The notes beneath the pieces were generated by a model that was not told the origin of the DNA, ran no database searches, and saw nothing but the letters and a program-made list of their open reading frames with translations. Shown one piece after another: positions 31,405-39,736 of a stretch of DNA of 40,027 nt. Every line of letters starts with the position of its first letter. The first letter of the stretch is position 1. Where the stretch lies: NCBI GenBank assembly GCA_020048295.1, contig JAIFMT010000019.1, forward strand, positions 1 to 40,027. Reading direction: 5' to 3'. The DNA is from Rhodoferax sp. (GTDB taxonomy: Bacteria > Pseudomonadota > Gammaproteobacteria > Burkholderiales > Burkholderiaceae). Both the position numbers and the translations under genes were made by a program.

Positions 31405-33859
31405 GGTCTTGCGTCAGCACTTCGCGCTGCAGGTGGTCCAGGTGCTGCAGCATGCGGGTTTTGCAGGTCAGCAGGCTCTGCGCGGCCAGTTGCGCTTGCG
31501 GCAGTTGGCCCGCACCCTGCAGGCGGATGATCTCGCGGCCCAGCCGGTGTACCTCGCGGTGCACCGGGTGGATTGCCTTGAAAGCGCTCAAGTGCCGATA
31601 CTGTTGCCGTCCCGCTCCCTGATACCACTGGCCAAAACGACAATGGGTGTGCAGCGCCAGTTCATCGGGCGACAGGCGCAGTGGCTTGCCTTCCAGTGCA
31701 TCCATCACATGCTCGACCCATTTCAGGTGGTCGCGGCGCGCCACCAGCAGAGGAAGGTCATTCAGATCCCAAGGCACATCGCCCCACTGCTGCCACAGCG
31801 GATTGGGCTTGAAGCCCGCTACCCAGGCGGTGACTGCGGAAGCCGGCATCGGCCGGGCGATCGCCCAGCCCTGCGCCACGGGGCAGCCCAGTCGCACCAG
31901 CAACACGCCGTGCTCGGGCGTTTCCATGCCTTCGGCAACGATCTGGCGGCCAAACACTTGCCCCAGGCTGATGACACCTTCCACCAGCGCCAGGTCGCCG
32001 GTGTCGTCAAGCATGTCGCGCACAAAACTCTGGTCGATCTTGATCTCGTGCACTGGCAGCTCCTTGAGGTAGCTCAAGGACGAGTAGCCGGTGCCAAAGT
32101 CGTCCAGCGAGCAATGCACACCCAGCGACTGCGCGTCGCGCACGGTGGCGCTCACTTGCGCCAGATCGTCGAGTGCGCTGGTTTCCAGAATCTCCAGGGT
32201 CAGCCAGTCCGGCTTGACGTGCGGCGATTGCAATAGCGCAGCGCTGAGGCAGGCAATGAAATCGGCTTGCATCAGCTGCCGCGCCGCCACGTTGATGCTG
32301 ACCGGCCAGCCGTGACCGGCCTGCACCCACTCGCTCATCTGGCGCAGCGCCTCATTCATCACCCAGTTGCCAATGTCAACAATGGCCGATGTGTTCTCCA
32401 CCAGCGGCAAAAACTCGAGCGGCAGCAGCAGCCCGCGCTCGGGGTGCTGCCAGCGCACCAGGGCTTCGAGCCCGACCACCGCACCCGAGGTCAGATGCAC
32501 CTTGGGCTGGTAGTGCAGCCGCAGTTCGCCGTCGCGCGCGGCACGGCTCAGTCGCTCGACCCAATGTTGTTGGCTGTTGATGGCCTCGGCCTGTTCAGAC
32601 TGCCAGACCCGCACACAGTCGCGTCCGGCTTGCTTGGCCTGGTACATGGCCTGGTCGGCCTGGCGCAGCAGCAGGTCGGCATCGCGGATGCGCTCACTGC
32701 CCAGGGCATCGGGTGGCCGTTGCAGCGTCAGGCCGGCGCTGCCTGATATTTTGGCCACCACATGATCCACTGTGATCGGTTGCCGCAGGGTGACCAGCAC
32801 GCGCTCGATGATGGTCAACGCCTCCAGCGGTTCCTGCAGACTGGTCAGTAGCAGCACAAACTCGTCGCCGCCCACGCGCGCCAGCGTGTCGGTGTCGCGC
32901 AGCTCAGCCTGCATGCGTGCGGCGGCGGCCTTGAGCACCTCGTCGCCCACTTTGTGACCGTGAAGGTCATTGATGGGCTTGAAGTGGTCCAGGTCGATAA
33001 AGCACAGGCCAAGCAGTTCCTGATGCCGCTCACAGCGGTGCAGCGCCTGCTGCAACCGGTCGGCCAGCAGGTTGCGGTTGGGCAGGCCGGTCAGCGCGTC
33101 ATGGGCTGCCACCCAGCTGGTTTGCGCCAGCTGCTGCTGTGCCAGCATGTGCGCCTGCTGCAACTGGTCGGCCATGGCATTGAAAGCGTGGGCGAGTTGC
33201 TGCACCTCGCGTGCGCCAGCCGGGCTGATGCGCAGGTCAGGCTGCTTGGGCAGCAACTGCGCTGCCCGGCTCAACTGCGTCAGGCCGCGCAGACTGCTCA
33301 GCAGGGCCAGCGGAATCAGCGCAATCAGGACGATCAACACGCCGGTGACGGTGCCAATCTGCACCCGCACCGACTGCCAGATGCGGTTGATCTCGGGCAC
33401 CGCGTTCATCGTCAGCGTCAGGCTGCCCGCCGCCAGCCCCGGCTTGGCGACGGAGAAGCTTTGGGTGCTGTCACGCAGTGCATTGGGCATGTCGTCAATG
33501 TCTTGCAACCAGCCGACCCACGCGGGTGTTGTCAATGTCACTGCGGCACCGTGCGCCTGCAGTGTGTCACCGCTGCCGCTGTGCCAGGAAATGCGCGCAA
33601 TTTGCGGGTACTCAGCCACAGCCCGGTCCAGAATGGCCTGCAGTGCCGCCAATTGCCCCAGCTGTTGCAGCTCAGCCAGGCGCGGTCCATACAGGTTCTG
33701 GAAATCAGTCACAAATTTCCGGGTATTTTGCTGGGCATCATGCACCTGGTCGCGCCACAGCAAGGCGGTGCGCACGCTGCCGGCAACCACCACCAGCAAC
33801 ACCAATGGCAGCAGCAGCCGCAGCAGCAAGGGCAAGGTGCGAGTACGCAAGGTTTGCAT
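31397..33859 (-). CDS. HAMP-GGDEF-EAL-CZB c-di-GMP turnover protein
   Basis: The 820-residue inner-membrane protein has a membrane segment at about 9-30, a periplasmic domain (about 31-165), a second membrane segment (about 168-190), HAMP (about 190-245), GGDEF (about 255-425, VGGDEF with an RDTD I-site five residues before), EAL (about 435-690) and a C-terminal CZB-type domain (about 705-815). The EAL domain keeps LEALVRW, DDFGTGYSSL, KIDQSFV and AEGMETPE. The CZB part has HLKWVEHVMD, THCRFGQWYQ and HPVHREVHRL, the His/Cys/His pattern that binds zinc. Both synthesis and hydrolysis of c-di-GMP look possible. Its ATG is 18 bases after the upstream GGDEF-EAL gene. Confidence 0.9.
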   Translation of the reverse strand: MQTLRTRTLPLLLRLLLPLVLLVVVAGSVRTALLWRDQVHDAQQNTRKFVTDFQNLYGPRLAELQQLGQLAALQAILDRAVAEYPQIARISWHSGSGDTLQAHGAAVTLTTPAWVGWLQDIDDMPNALRDSTQSFSVAKPGLAAGSLTLTMNAVPEINRIWQSVRVQIGTVTGVLIVLIALIPLALLSSLRGLTQLSRAAQLLPKQPDLRISPAGAREVQQLAHAFNAMADQLQQAHMLAQQQLAQTSWVAAHDALTGLPNRNLLADRLQQALHRCERHQELLGLCFIDLDHFKPINDLHGHKVGDEVLKAAAARMQAELRDTDTLARVGGDEFVLLLTSLQEPLEALTIIERVLVTLRQPITVDHVVAKISGSAGLTLQRPPDALGSERIRDADLLLRQADQAMYQAKQAGRDCVRVWQSEQAEAINSQQHWVERLSRAARDGELRLHYQPKVHLTSGAVVGLEALVRWQHPERGLLLPLEFLPLVENTSAIVDIGNWVMNEALRQMSEWVQAGHGWPVSINVAARQLMQADFIACLSAALLQSPHVKPDWLTLEILETSALDDLAQVSATVRDAQSLGVHCSLDDFGTGYSSLSYLKELPVHEIKIDQSFVRDMLDDTGDLALVEGVISLGQVFGRQIVAEGMETPEHGVLLVRLGCPVAQGWAIARPMPASAVTAWVAGFKPNPLWQQWGDVPWDLNDLPLLVARRDHLKWVEHVMDALEGKPLRLSPDELALHTHCRFGQWYQGAGRQQYRHLSAFKAIHPVHREVHRLGREIIRLQGAGQLPQAQLAAQSLLTCKTRMLQHLDHLQREVLTQDHG

Positions 33860-33877
33860 GGTGGGGAGTGCCGCCGG

Positions 33878-36472
33878 TCAGGTGTGCGCCAGGGGTGCCG
33901 GCCGGCCAAACAGGTAGCCCTGAAAGTGGTGGCAACCCATGGCCAGCAGCGCATCGCGGTGCTCGGGCCGCTCCACGCCTTCAGCAATCACATCGAGCGA
34001 CAGGCTGTCGCCCATGGTGATGATGGCGCGGATGATGCTGGCATCTTGTGGGTCAATTAGCATGTCCTTGACAAACGATTGGTCGATCTTGAGTTGGTCC
34101 AGCGGCAGCCGCTTGAGCATGTTCAGCGACGAATAACCGGTGCCAAAGTCGTCCAGCGACAAGTACACGCCGAGGTTTTTTAGCGCGGTCATTTTGGCGA
34201 TCACGCCTTCCACATCGTCAATCAGCTGGCTCTCGGTCAGCTCCAGTTCCAGCCGGGTCGGGTCGGCACCGGTCTCGGTCAGCACCGCCTGCACCTGGGC
34301 GACAAAATCACTTTGCTTGAATTGCTGCGCGCTGACGTTCACCGCAATCGTCCAATGGCGCTGCGTCGGCTGCGCGGCCCAGGCCACCAGTTGCTGGCAG
34401 GCGCAAGTCAAAATCCAGCGTCCCAGCGGCAGAATGGCGCCACATGTCTCGGCGGCGGCAATGAAGGCGTTGGGCGGCACCAGACCGCGCACCGGGTGCT
34501 GCCAGCGCACCAACGCCTCAAAGCCCAGCGTCTGCCCGCCGTCGCCCACCTGCGGCTGGTAGTGCAGAACGAACTCCTGCGCCTGCAGGGCACGCTGCAA
34601 GTCAGCTTCCAGCGAGGTGCGGGCAATCACCTGCGCCTGCATCGCGGGGTTGAAAAAGCGCAAGGTGTTGCGGCCGTCGGCCTTGGCCTGGTACATGGCC
34701 AGGTCGGCCTGCTTGAACAGCTCCTCGCGCGCATGGTCTTTGCTGCTGGTGCTGGCATCGATCAGGGCCACGCCAATGCTGACACTGCTTTGGCAAGGCT
34801 GGCCGCCCAGCGTGTAGGGCTGGCGCAGCTGGGTCAAGATCTTCTGTGCCGTGTGCAAGGTTTGCGCGGCGGCCTCGGAGGCGGAGGTGTGCAGCCCAGC
34901 GAGCATCACCACAAATTCGTCGCCACCCTGGCGCGCCAGCGTGTCCTGGGCGCGGATGCAGTGGCCAATGCGGCTGGCCACCTGGCACAACAGCGTGTCG
35001 CCGGCGGCGTGACCTTGCGTGTCGTTGATGTCCTTGAAATTGTCCACATCAATGAACAGCAAGGCAGCCCCTTGCGGGTGGCGCTGCATGTTGCCGAGCT
35101 GCTGTTGCACCCGGTCTTGCAGCAGGCGGCGGTTGGGCAGGCCGGTGAGCGGGTCGTAAAACGCCAGCAGGTGAATGGCTTCTTCGGACTGCTTGCGTTT
35201 GGTGATGTCGGTGGAGATGCCACACAGGGCGTAAATGCTGCCATCGGGACGGCGCAAGGGCAGCTTGACCGTCAAAAAACTGTTTTCTGCAGTGCCATCC
35301 GGGCTGCGGTTGATTTCCTCTTCTTCAACGCGTTCGCCGTTTTCAATGACGCGCAGGTCATTGACGCGCAGTTTGGTGGCTGTGGCGCTGTCAAAAAAAG
35401 CGCTGTCGCTTTGCCCGATGACCTCGGCCGCAGGCTTGCCAAACAGCGCGCAGACCCGGCTGTTGGCATACTGGTAGCGCAGGTCGGTGTCTTTGATGTA
35501 GATGAAGGCATCCACAGTGTCAAGAATGGTGTTGAGCCGGTTTTCACTGGCGTGCAGGTGCGCGGTTTGCAGCGCCACCTGCCGGCGCAACCAGTGCATG
35601 GCCAGCAGCGTCAGCAGTAGCAGCGCCACCGTCGCGCCTAGCGTCCACCACAGATAGACCGGTACCCGAAACGGTTGGGGTACCCGCAGCCAATGCTCCA
35701 GGGCTTGTGTGTAGGGTGAGTCCGCCTGCGCCTGCCAGGCCTTGAGGTGCAGGTCGATGGCCTTGAGCAAATCGGCGTTCTTGCCCTTTGGCGTGGCGTA
35801 ATACAGTTGTGCCGGCTGAAACACCACGGCGGTGGGCTCCAGCTGGAATTTGGGTGCCTGCAGGTCGCCATAAAAGCGGTTGCTGGCCACGGCATCGGCC
35901 AGATGCGCAGCCGTCAATTCAAAGCCCGCCTGGAACGACTCCACCGGCACCAGCTCGGCCTGGACGCCAAAGCTCTGCAGCATGCTGCGCAGTCCCGACT
36001 CCTGCACCGAACCGGTGACCACGGCCACCCGCTTGCCAGCCAGGTCGAGCATGCTGTTGATGGCCACACCACGCGGTTTGTACAACTGCGACCAGCTCAG
36101 CAGGGTGGCGGTGTTGGGAAAGTCAAACATTTGCCCGCGCTGGTCGGTAAATGCCACATCGGGCATCAGGTCGATGCCGCCGGACTGCAACGAGTCCAGG
36201 CAGTCCTGCCATTCGCAGCGAATGGGCTGGAGCGCCCAATGCTCACGCTCGGCCATGGCCAGCAGCAGGTCGCCAAAAATCCCGCTGAGCCGGCCGCTTT
36301 CGTCCAGAAAAATCTTGGGTGCATTGGCGTACACCCCCACCTTGATGACGCGTGGCGCCGTTTCAGCCGGCAGCGCCATGGTCGCTTGTGCGATGCCGCT
36401 GCAAAGCAGCACACACCCGAGCCAAGCCGCGTGCCAGCGTCTGAAAAAGGGGAGTAGCCTGCGAAGCAACAT
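33878..36472 (-). CDS. Periplasmic-binding-domain PAS-GGDEF-EAL protein
   Basis: The 864-residue protein has a signal segment (1-32), a periplasmic SBP_bac_3-type domain (about 43-265; VIKVGVYANAPKIFLDESGR, SGGIDLMPDVAFTDQR), one membrane segment (about 275-298), PAS (about 312-430), GGDEF (about 435-600; QGGDEF, RAQD I-site) and EAL (about 615-860; FEALVRW, ELELTES, DDFGTGYSSL, KIDQSFV, AEGVERPE). Catalytic residues of both domains are present. SBP_bac_3 domains usually bind amino acids or related small solutes, so it likely links a periplasmic solute to c-di-GMP. It is first in the operon and diverges from putA across 165 bases. Confidence 0.9.
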   Translation of the reverse strand: MLLRRLLPFFRRWHAAWLGCVLLCSGIAQATMALPAETAPRVIKVGVYANAPKIFLDESGRLSGIFGDLLLAMAEREHWALQPIRCEWQDCLDSLQSGGIDLMPDVAFTDQRGQMFDFPNTATLLSWSQLYKPRGVAINSMLDLAGKRVAVVTGSVQESGLRSMLQSFGVQAELVPVESFQAGFELTAAHLADAVASNRFYGDLQAPKFQLEPTAVVFQPAQLYYATPKGKNADLLKAIDLHLKAWQAQADSPYTQALEHWLRVPQPFRVPVYLWWTLGATVALLLLTLLAMHWLRRQVALQTAHLHASENRLNTILDTVDAFIYIKDTDLRYQYANSRVCALFGKPAAEVIGQSDSAFFDSATATKLRVNDLRVIENGERVEEEEINRSPDGTAENSFLTVKLPLRRPDGSIYALCGISTDITKRKQSEEAIHLLAFYDPLTGLPNRRLLQDRVQQQLGNMQRHPQGAALLFIDVDNFKDINDTQGHAAGDTLLCQVASRIGHCIRAQDTLARQGGDEFVVMLAGLHTSASEAAAQTLHTAQKILTQLRQPYTLGGQPCQSSVSIGVALIDASTSSKDHAREELFKQADLAMYQAKADGRNTLRFFNPAMQAQVIARTSLEADLQRALQAQEFVLHYQPQVGDGGQTLGFEALVRWQHPVRGLVPPNAFIAAAETCGAILPLGRWILTCACQQLVAWAAQPTQRHWTIAVNVSAQQFKQSDFVAQVQAVLTETGADPTRLELELTESQLIDDVEGVIAKMTALKNLGVYLSLDDFGTGYSSLNMLKRLPLDQLKIDQSFVKDMLIDPQDASIIRAIITMGDSLSLDVIAEGVERPEHRDALLAMGCHHFQGYLFGRPAPLAHT

Positions 36473-36637
36473 GATGGCAACATTATCAAGCGGCGCAGCG
36501 CGGTTGTTGACACCCGTATAAACCCCGAGATCGAGACTGTTGCATAGAATAAATCACTACCATTTACGAGAAAATCAGTGAGAAATTAAGTTTTGAAACG
36601 ACGAACATAGTGCATTCGTTTGCTTTTGGAGTGCTTC
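36473..36637. promoter_or_regulatory. Divergent promoter region of putA and the c-di-GMP/lrp operon
   Basis: The 165 bases are AT-richer than their surroundings, especially 36540-36600, as is common where Lrp-type proteins bind. TTGACA occurs at 36507-36512, but I cannot assign a convincing matching -10 element. None of the palindromic operator motifs of the first 31 kb is seen here. Confidence 0.4.
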
Positions 36638-39600
36638 ATGCTGCTTTCACAACGTCTGGAAAATCCTTATCGCCCCGAGGCCAGTGGGGTCTCGCAATGC
36701 CTGGCATCGCTCAAGGAGTCGCTCGATTGGGCGGCGCTGTCACGCATGGCGCTGCCGTGGATACAGGCGGTGCGCGACAATCCGCCGCCATTTTGGGCGA
36801 TGGAGAGTCTGCTCAAGGAGTACCCGATCTCCAGCGCCGAAGGGCTGGCGCTGATGCGGCTGGCCGAAGCGCTGCTGCGCGTGCCTGATGCCGAAACCGC
36901 CATCGCGCTCACCGCCGACCAACTGGGGCGGGCCGACTTTGAAGGCAGCAGCGACAAGGTGCTCTCCAGGCTGTCAAGCACGGCCATTGCCATGAGCAAG
37001 CATTTTTTGCCTGCAGCGCCCGGCAGCGCGGCATCCAGCGCGCCCGGGCTGATTGCCAAACTGGGGGCGCGCACGGTGGTGGCTGCCACTTTGCGCGCGG
37101 TGCAATTGCTGGGCCGCCAGTTTGTGCTGGGCCAGAGCATCGCCGAGGGTTTGAAAGAGGCCGATTCAGCGCGCCGCAAAAACCCCCAGTTGCGCTACAG
37201 CTACGACATGCTGGGCGAAGGTGCGCGCACCGATGCCGACGCACTGGCGCACCTGGCGAGCTACCAGAGTGCTATTTCAGCTATAGCTGTCAGCGCAGAC
37301 ACAAAAAGGGCTTGCGAGCTAAATGATGGTATATCTATCAAGCTTAGCGCGCTGCACCCGCGCTACGAGGCCGCGCAGCTTGCGCGGGTGATGGCCGAGC
37401 TGGTGCCGCGCGTGTGGGGCTTGTGCGCGCAGGCCGCGCAGGCCAACATCAACCTCACCATTGATGCCGAAGAGGTGGAGCGGCTGGAGCTGTCACTCGA
37501 AGTCTTTGAGGCGCTGGCGCAGCAGGTGGCGCAGCACTACCCCCAGTGGCGAGGCTTTGGTCTGGCCATGCAGTCCTACCAGACCACGGCGCTGGGGCTG
37601 GTGGCGCATGTGATCGGCGTGGCGCGGCGCTACCGGTTGCGGCTGATGTGCCGGCTGGTCAAAGGCGCGTACTGGGACGCGGAAATCAAGCGCGCGCAAG
37701 AGCTGGGCTTGGCGCACTATCCGGTGTTCACCCACAAGCACCACACCGACGTGTGTTACCTGGCCTGCGCCCGCGCACTGCTGGACGCACCCGATGCCAT
37801 CTACCCGCAATTTGCCACCCACAACGCCACCACCGTGGCAGCGATTTTGCAGATGGCCAGCCAGCCCCGCTTGCACAGCACGCCACAGCAGCCCGCCGCT
37901 GCCGACACGCTTCACGCCGGCACACGCTTTGAATTGCAGCGCCTGCACGGCATGGGCGAGGGCATTTATGGCGAAGTGCTGAAAAATCCGCAGGTGGCCT
38001 GCCGCGTTTATGCGCCGGTGGGTGCGCACAAGGATTTGCTGGCCTACCTGGTGCGACGCTTGCTGGAAAACGGTGCCAACTCGTCATTCGTCCACCAGCT
38101 GGCTGATGAGCGCGTGCCAATCAACGAGCTGCTGATATCGCCCTTGCGGCTGGAGCCACACGCGTCACTGCCGCTGCCGCCCGACCTGTTTGGCCTGCAG
38201 CGCGCCAACAGCTGCGGGCTAGACCTGACCCTGCCCGCCATGCGCGACCCGCTGCTCGGGGCGTACGCCAGTGTCACCGTTCCAACCGTGCCAGAGTTTG
38301 ATGCCAAATTGGCCTCTAGCGCAATAGAAGCAAGCGCTGAAAGCTACAAACAATGGAGCAAAGTGCCGGTTGCTGAGCGGGCCGCGATGTTGCGCCGGGC
38401 GGCCGATGCGCTGCAAGCCGAGCTGCCACGCTTTTGCGCACTGCTGGTGCGCGAGGCGTTCAAGACCTGGAACGATGCGGTGAGCGAGGTGCGCGAGGCG
38501 ATTGACTTCATGCGCTACTACGCCGCGCAGGCCGAGCGCATCATGCAGCCGCAGACCTTGCCCGGCTTTGAAAGTGGTCAATTGCTAGGCATCACCGGCG
38601 AGAGTAACGAATTGACGCTGAGGCCACGCGGGCCGTGGCTGTGCATCAGCCCATGGAACTTTCCGCTGGCTATTTTTATCGGGCAGGTTGCCGCGGCGCT
38701 GGCCACTGGCAACAGCGTGCTGGCCAAACCGGCCGAACAAACCCCGGGCGTGGCGCTTGCGGCGGTAAAACTGCTGCACGCCGCTGGCGTGCCAGAGGGG
38801 GCGTTGCAACTGTTGCACGGCCCGGGCGAAACGGTGGGTGCCGCGCTGGTGGCGGCCCCAGGCATTGCCGGGGTGGTGTTCACCGGCTCAACCGCCGTGG
38901 CCAAGACCATCAATCGCGCGCTGGCCGCCAAAGACGGCCCGATCGTCCCGCTGATTGCCGAGACTGGCGGCATCAACGCCATGCTGGTGGACAGCACCGC
39001 CCTGCCCGAGCAGGTGTGTGATGCGGTCATGCAGTCAGCCTTCAGAAGTGCTGGGCAGCGCTGCTCGGCGTTGCGGCTGCTGTGCGTGCATGCGGAAATA
39101 GCCGACGTCGTCATTGAAATGATTAGCGGCGCGGCGCGTGAACTGCGCTGTGGCGACCCGTCCGACCTGGCCACCGATGTCGGCCCGGTGATTGACGCTG
39201 AGGCGTTTGACGGCATTGCGCGGCACATCGCGCGGCTGAAATCAGAAGCCATCAACGTGCTGGCCGATCCGCCACTGGTTTATAAGGAAAGTGGGGGTTT
39301 AGCCCAATACCCATCTGCGCTGGAAGCTACATCAAAAGTAGCAAATCTGATGTCGCCACAGGCCTTTGAGGTGGCTGCCATCAGCGACCTGAAAGAAGAG
39401 ATCTTTGGCCCGGTGCTGCACATCGTGCGCTGGAGCGGCGACCCGCTGGCGGTGATTGCGCAAATCAACGCGCTGGGCTATGGCCTGACCATCGGCATCC
39501 AGACACGCATCGACAGCCGCGCGCAGCAGCTGGCGCGCGCCGCGCACATTGGCAACGTTTATATCAACCGCAACCAGATCGGTGCGGTGGTGGGCGTGCA

Positions 39601-39736
39601 GCCATTTGGCGGTGAAGGCCAAAGCGGCACCGGCCCGAAAGCCGGCGGGCCGCACTACCTGGTCCGCTTTTGCGCCGAGCAAACCATCACCATCAACACC
39701 ACCGCCGCCGGCGGCAATGTGCAGTTGATGGCGTGA
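36638..39736 (+). CDS. putA: Bifunctional proline dehydrogenase/P5C dehydrogenase PutA
   Basis: The 1,032-residue enzyme oxidises proline to glutamate in two steps. The FAD-dependent proline dehydrogenase barrel (about 60-500) shows RYSYDMLGEGARTDADALAH, RLVKGAYWDAEIKRAQELGL, FATHNATTVAAIL and LHGMGEGIYGEV. The NAD-dependent aldehyde dehydrogenase (about 545-1030) shows ISPWNFPLAIFIGQVAAALA, FTGSTAVAKT, ETGGINAMLVDS and the catalytic Cys809 in SAGQRCSAL. The N-terminal ribbon-helix-helix of trifunctional PutA is missing. The ATG at 36638 has TGGAG upstream; a TTG six codons earlier is less likely. Three segments of the coding sequence are read from copies of the dispersed repeat (R3-R5). Confidence 0.95.
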   Translation: MLLSQRLENPYRPEASGVSQCLASLKESLDWAALSRMALPWIQAVRDNPPPFWAMESLLKEYPISSAEGLALMRLAEALLRVPDAETAIALTADQLGRADFEGSSDKVLSRLSSTAIAMSKHFLPAAPGSAASSAPGLIAKLGARTVVAATLRAVQLLGRQFVLGQSIAEGLKEADSARRKNPQLRYSYDMLGEGARTDADALAHLASYQSAISAIAVSADTKRACELNDGISIKLSALHPRYEAAQLARVMAELVPRVWGLCAQAAQANINLTIDAEEVERLELSLEVFEALAQQVAQHYPQWRGFGLAMQSYQTTALGLVAHVIGVARRYRLRLMCRLVKGAYWDAEIKRAQELGLAHYPVFTHKHHTDVCYLACARALLDAPDAIYPQFATHNATTVAAILQMASQPRLHSTPQQPAAADTLHAGTRFELQRLHGMGEGIYGEVLKNPQVACRVYAPVGAHKDLLAYLVRRLLENGANSSFVHQLADERVPINELLISPLRLEPHASLPLPPDLFGLQRANSCGLDLTLPAMRDPLLGAYASVTVPTVPEFDAKLASSAIEASAESYKQWSKVPVAERAAMLRRAADALQAELPRFCALLVREAFKTWNDAVSEVREAIDFMRYYAAQAERIMQPQTLPGFESGQLLGITGESNELTLRPRGPWLCISPWNFPLAIFIGQVAAALATGNSVLAKPAEQTPGVALAAVKLLHAAGVPEGALQLLHGPGETVGAALVAAPGIAGVVFTGSTAVAKTINRALAAKDGPIVPLIAETGGINAMLVDSTALPEQVCDAVMQSAFRSAGQRCSALRLLCVHAEIADVVIEMISGAARELRCGDPSDLATDVGPVIDAEAFDGIARHIARLKSEAINVLADPPLVYKESGGLAQYPSALEATSKVANLMSPQAFEVAAISDLKEEIFGPVLHIVRWSGDPLAVIAQINALGYGLTIGIQTRIDSRAQQLARAAHIGNVYINRNQIGAVVGVQPFGGEGQSGTGPKAGGPHYLVRFCAEQTITINTTAAGGNVQLMA
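37270..37328 (+). repeat. Dispersed repeat copy R3 inside putA
   Basis: TGCTATTT, ATAGCT, AGCGC and GGGCT occur in order with the spacing of R2. The repeat is in frame and encodes about residues 211-230 (AISAIAVSADTKRACELNDG), a surface loop position between conserved blocks of the proline dehydrogenase domain. Confidence 0.6.
38303..38358 (-). repeat. Dispersed repeat copy R4 inside putA
   Basis: Read on the minus strand it has TGCTCCATT, GTAGCT, AGCGC, GCGCTAGAGGCC. It is in frame on the plus strand and encodes about residues 556-573 (KLASSAIEASAESYKQWSK), near the junction between the two catalytic domains. Confidence 0.6.
39285..39342 (-). repeat. Dispersed repeat copy R5 inside putA
   Basis: On the minus strand it has TGCTACTTTTGAT, GTAGCT, AGCGC and GGGCTAAACCC. 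It encodes about residues 883-902 (KESGGLAQYPSALEATSKVA) in the aldehyde dehydrogenase domain, between conserved blocks. Confidence 0.6.
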
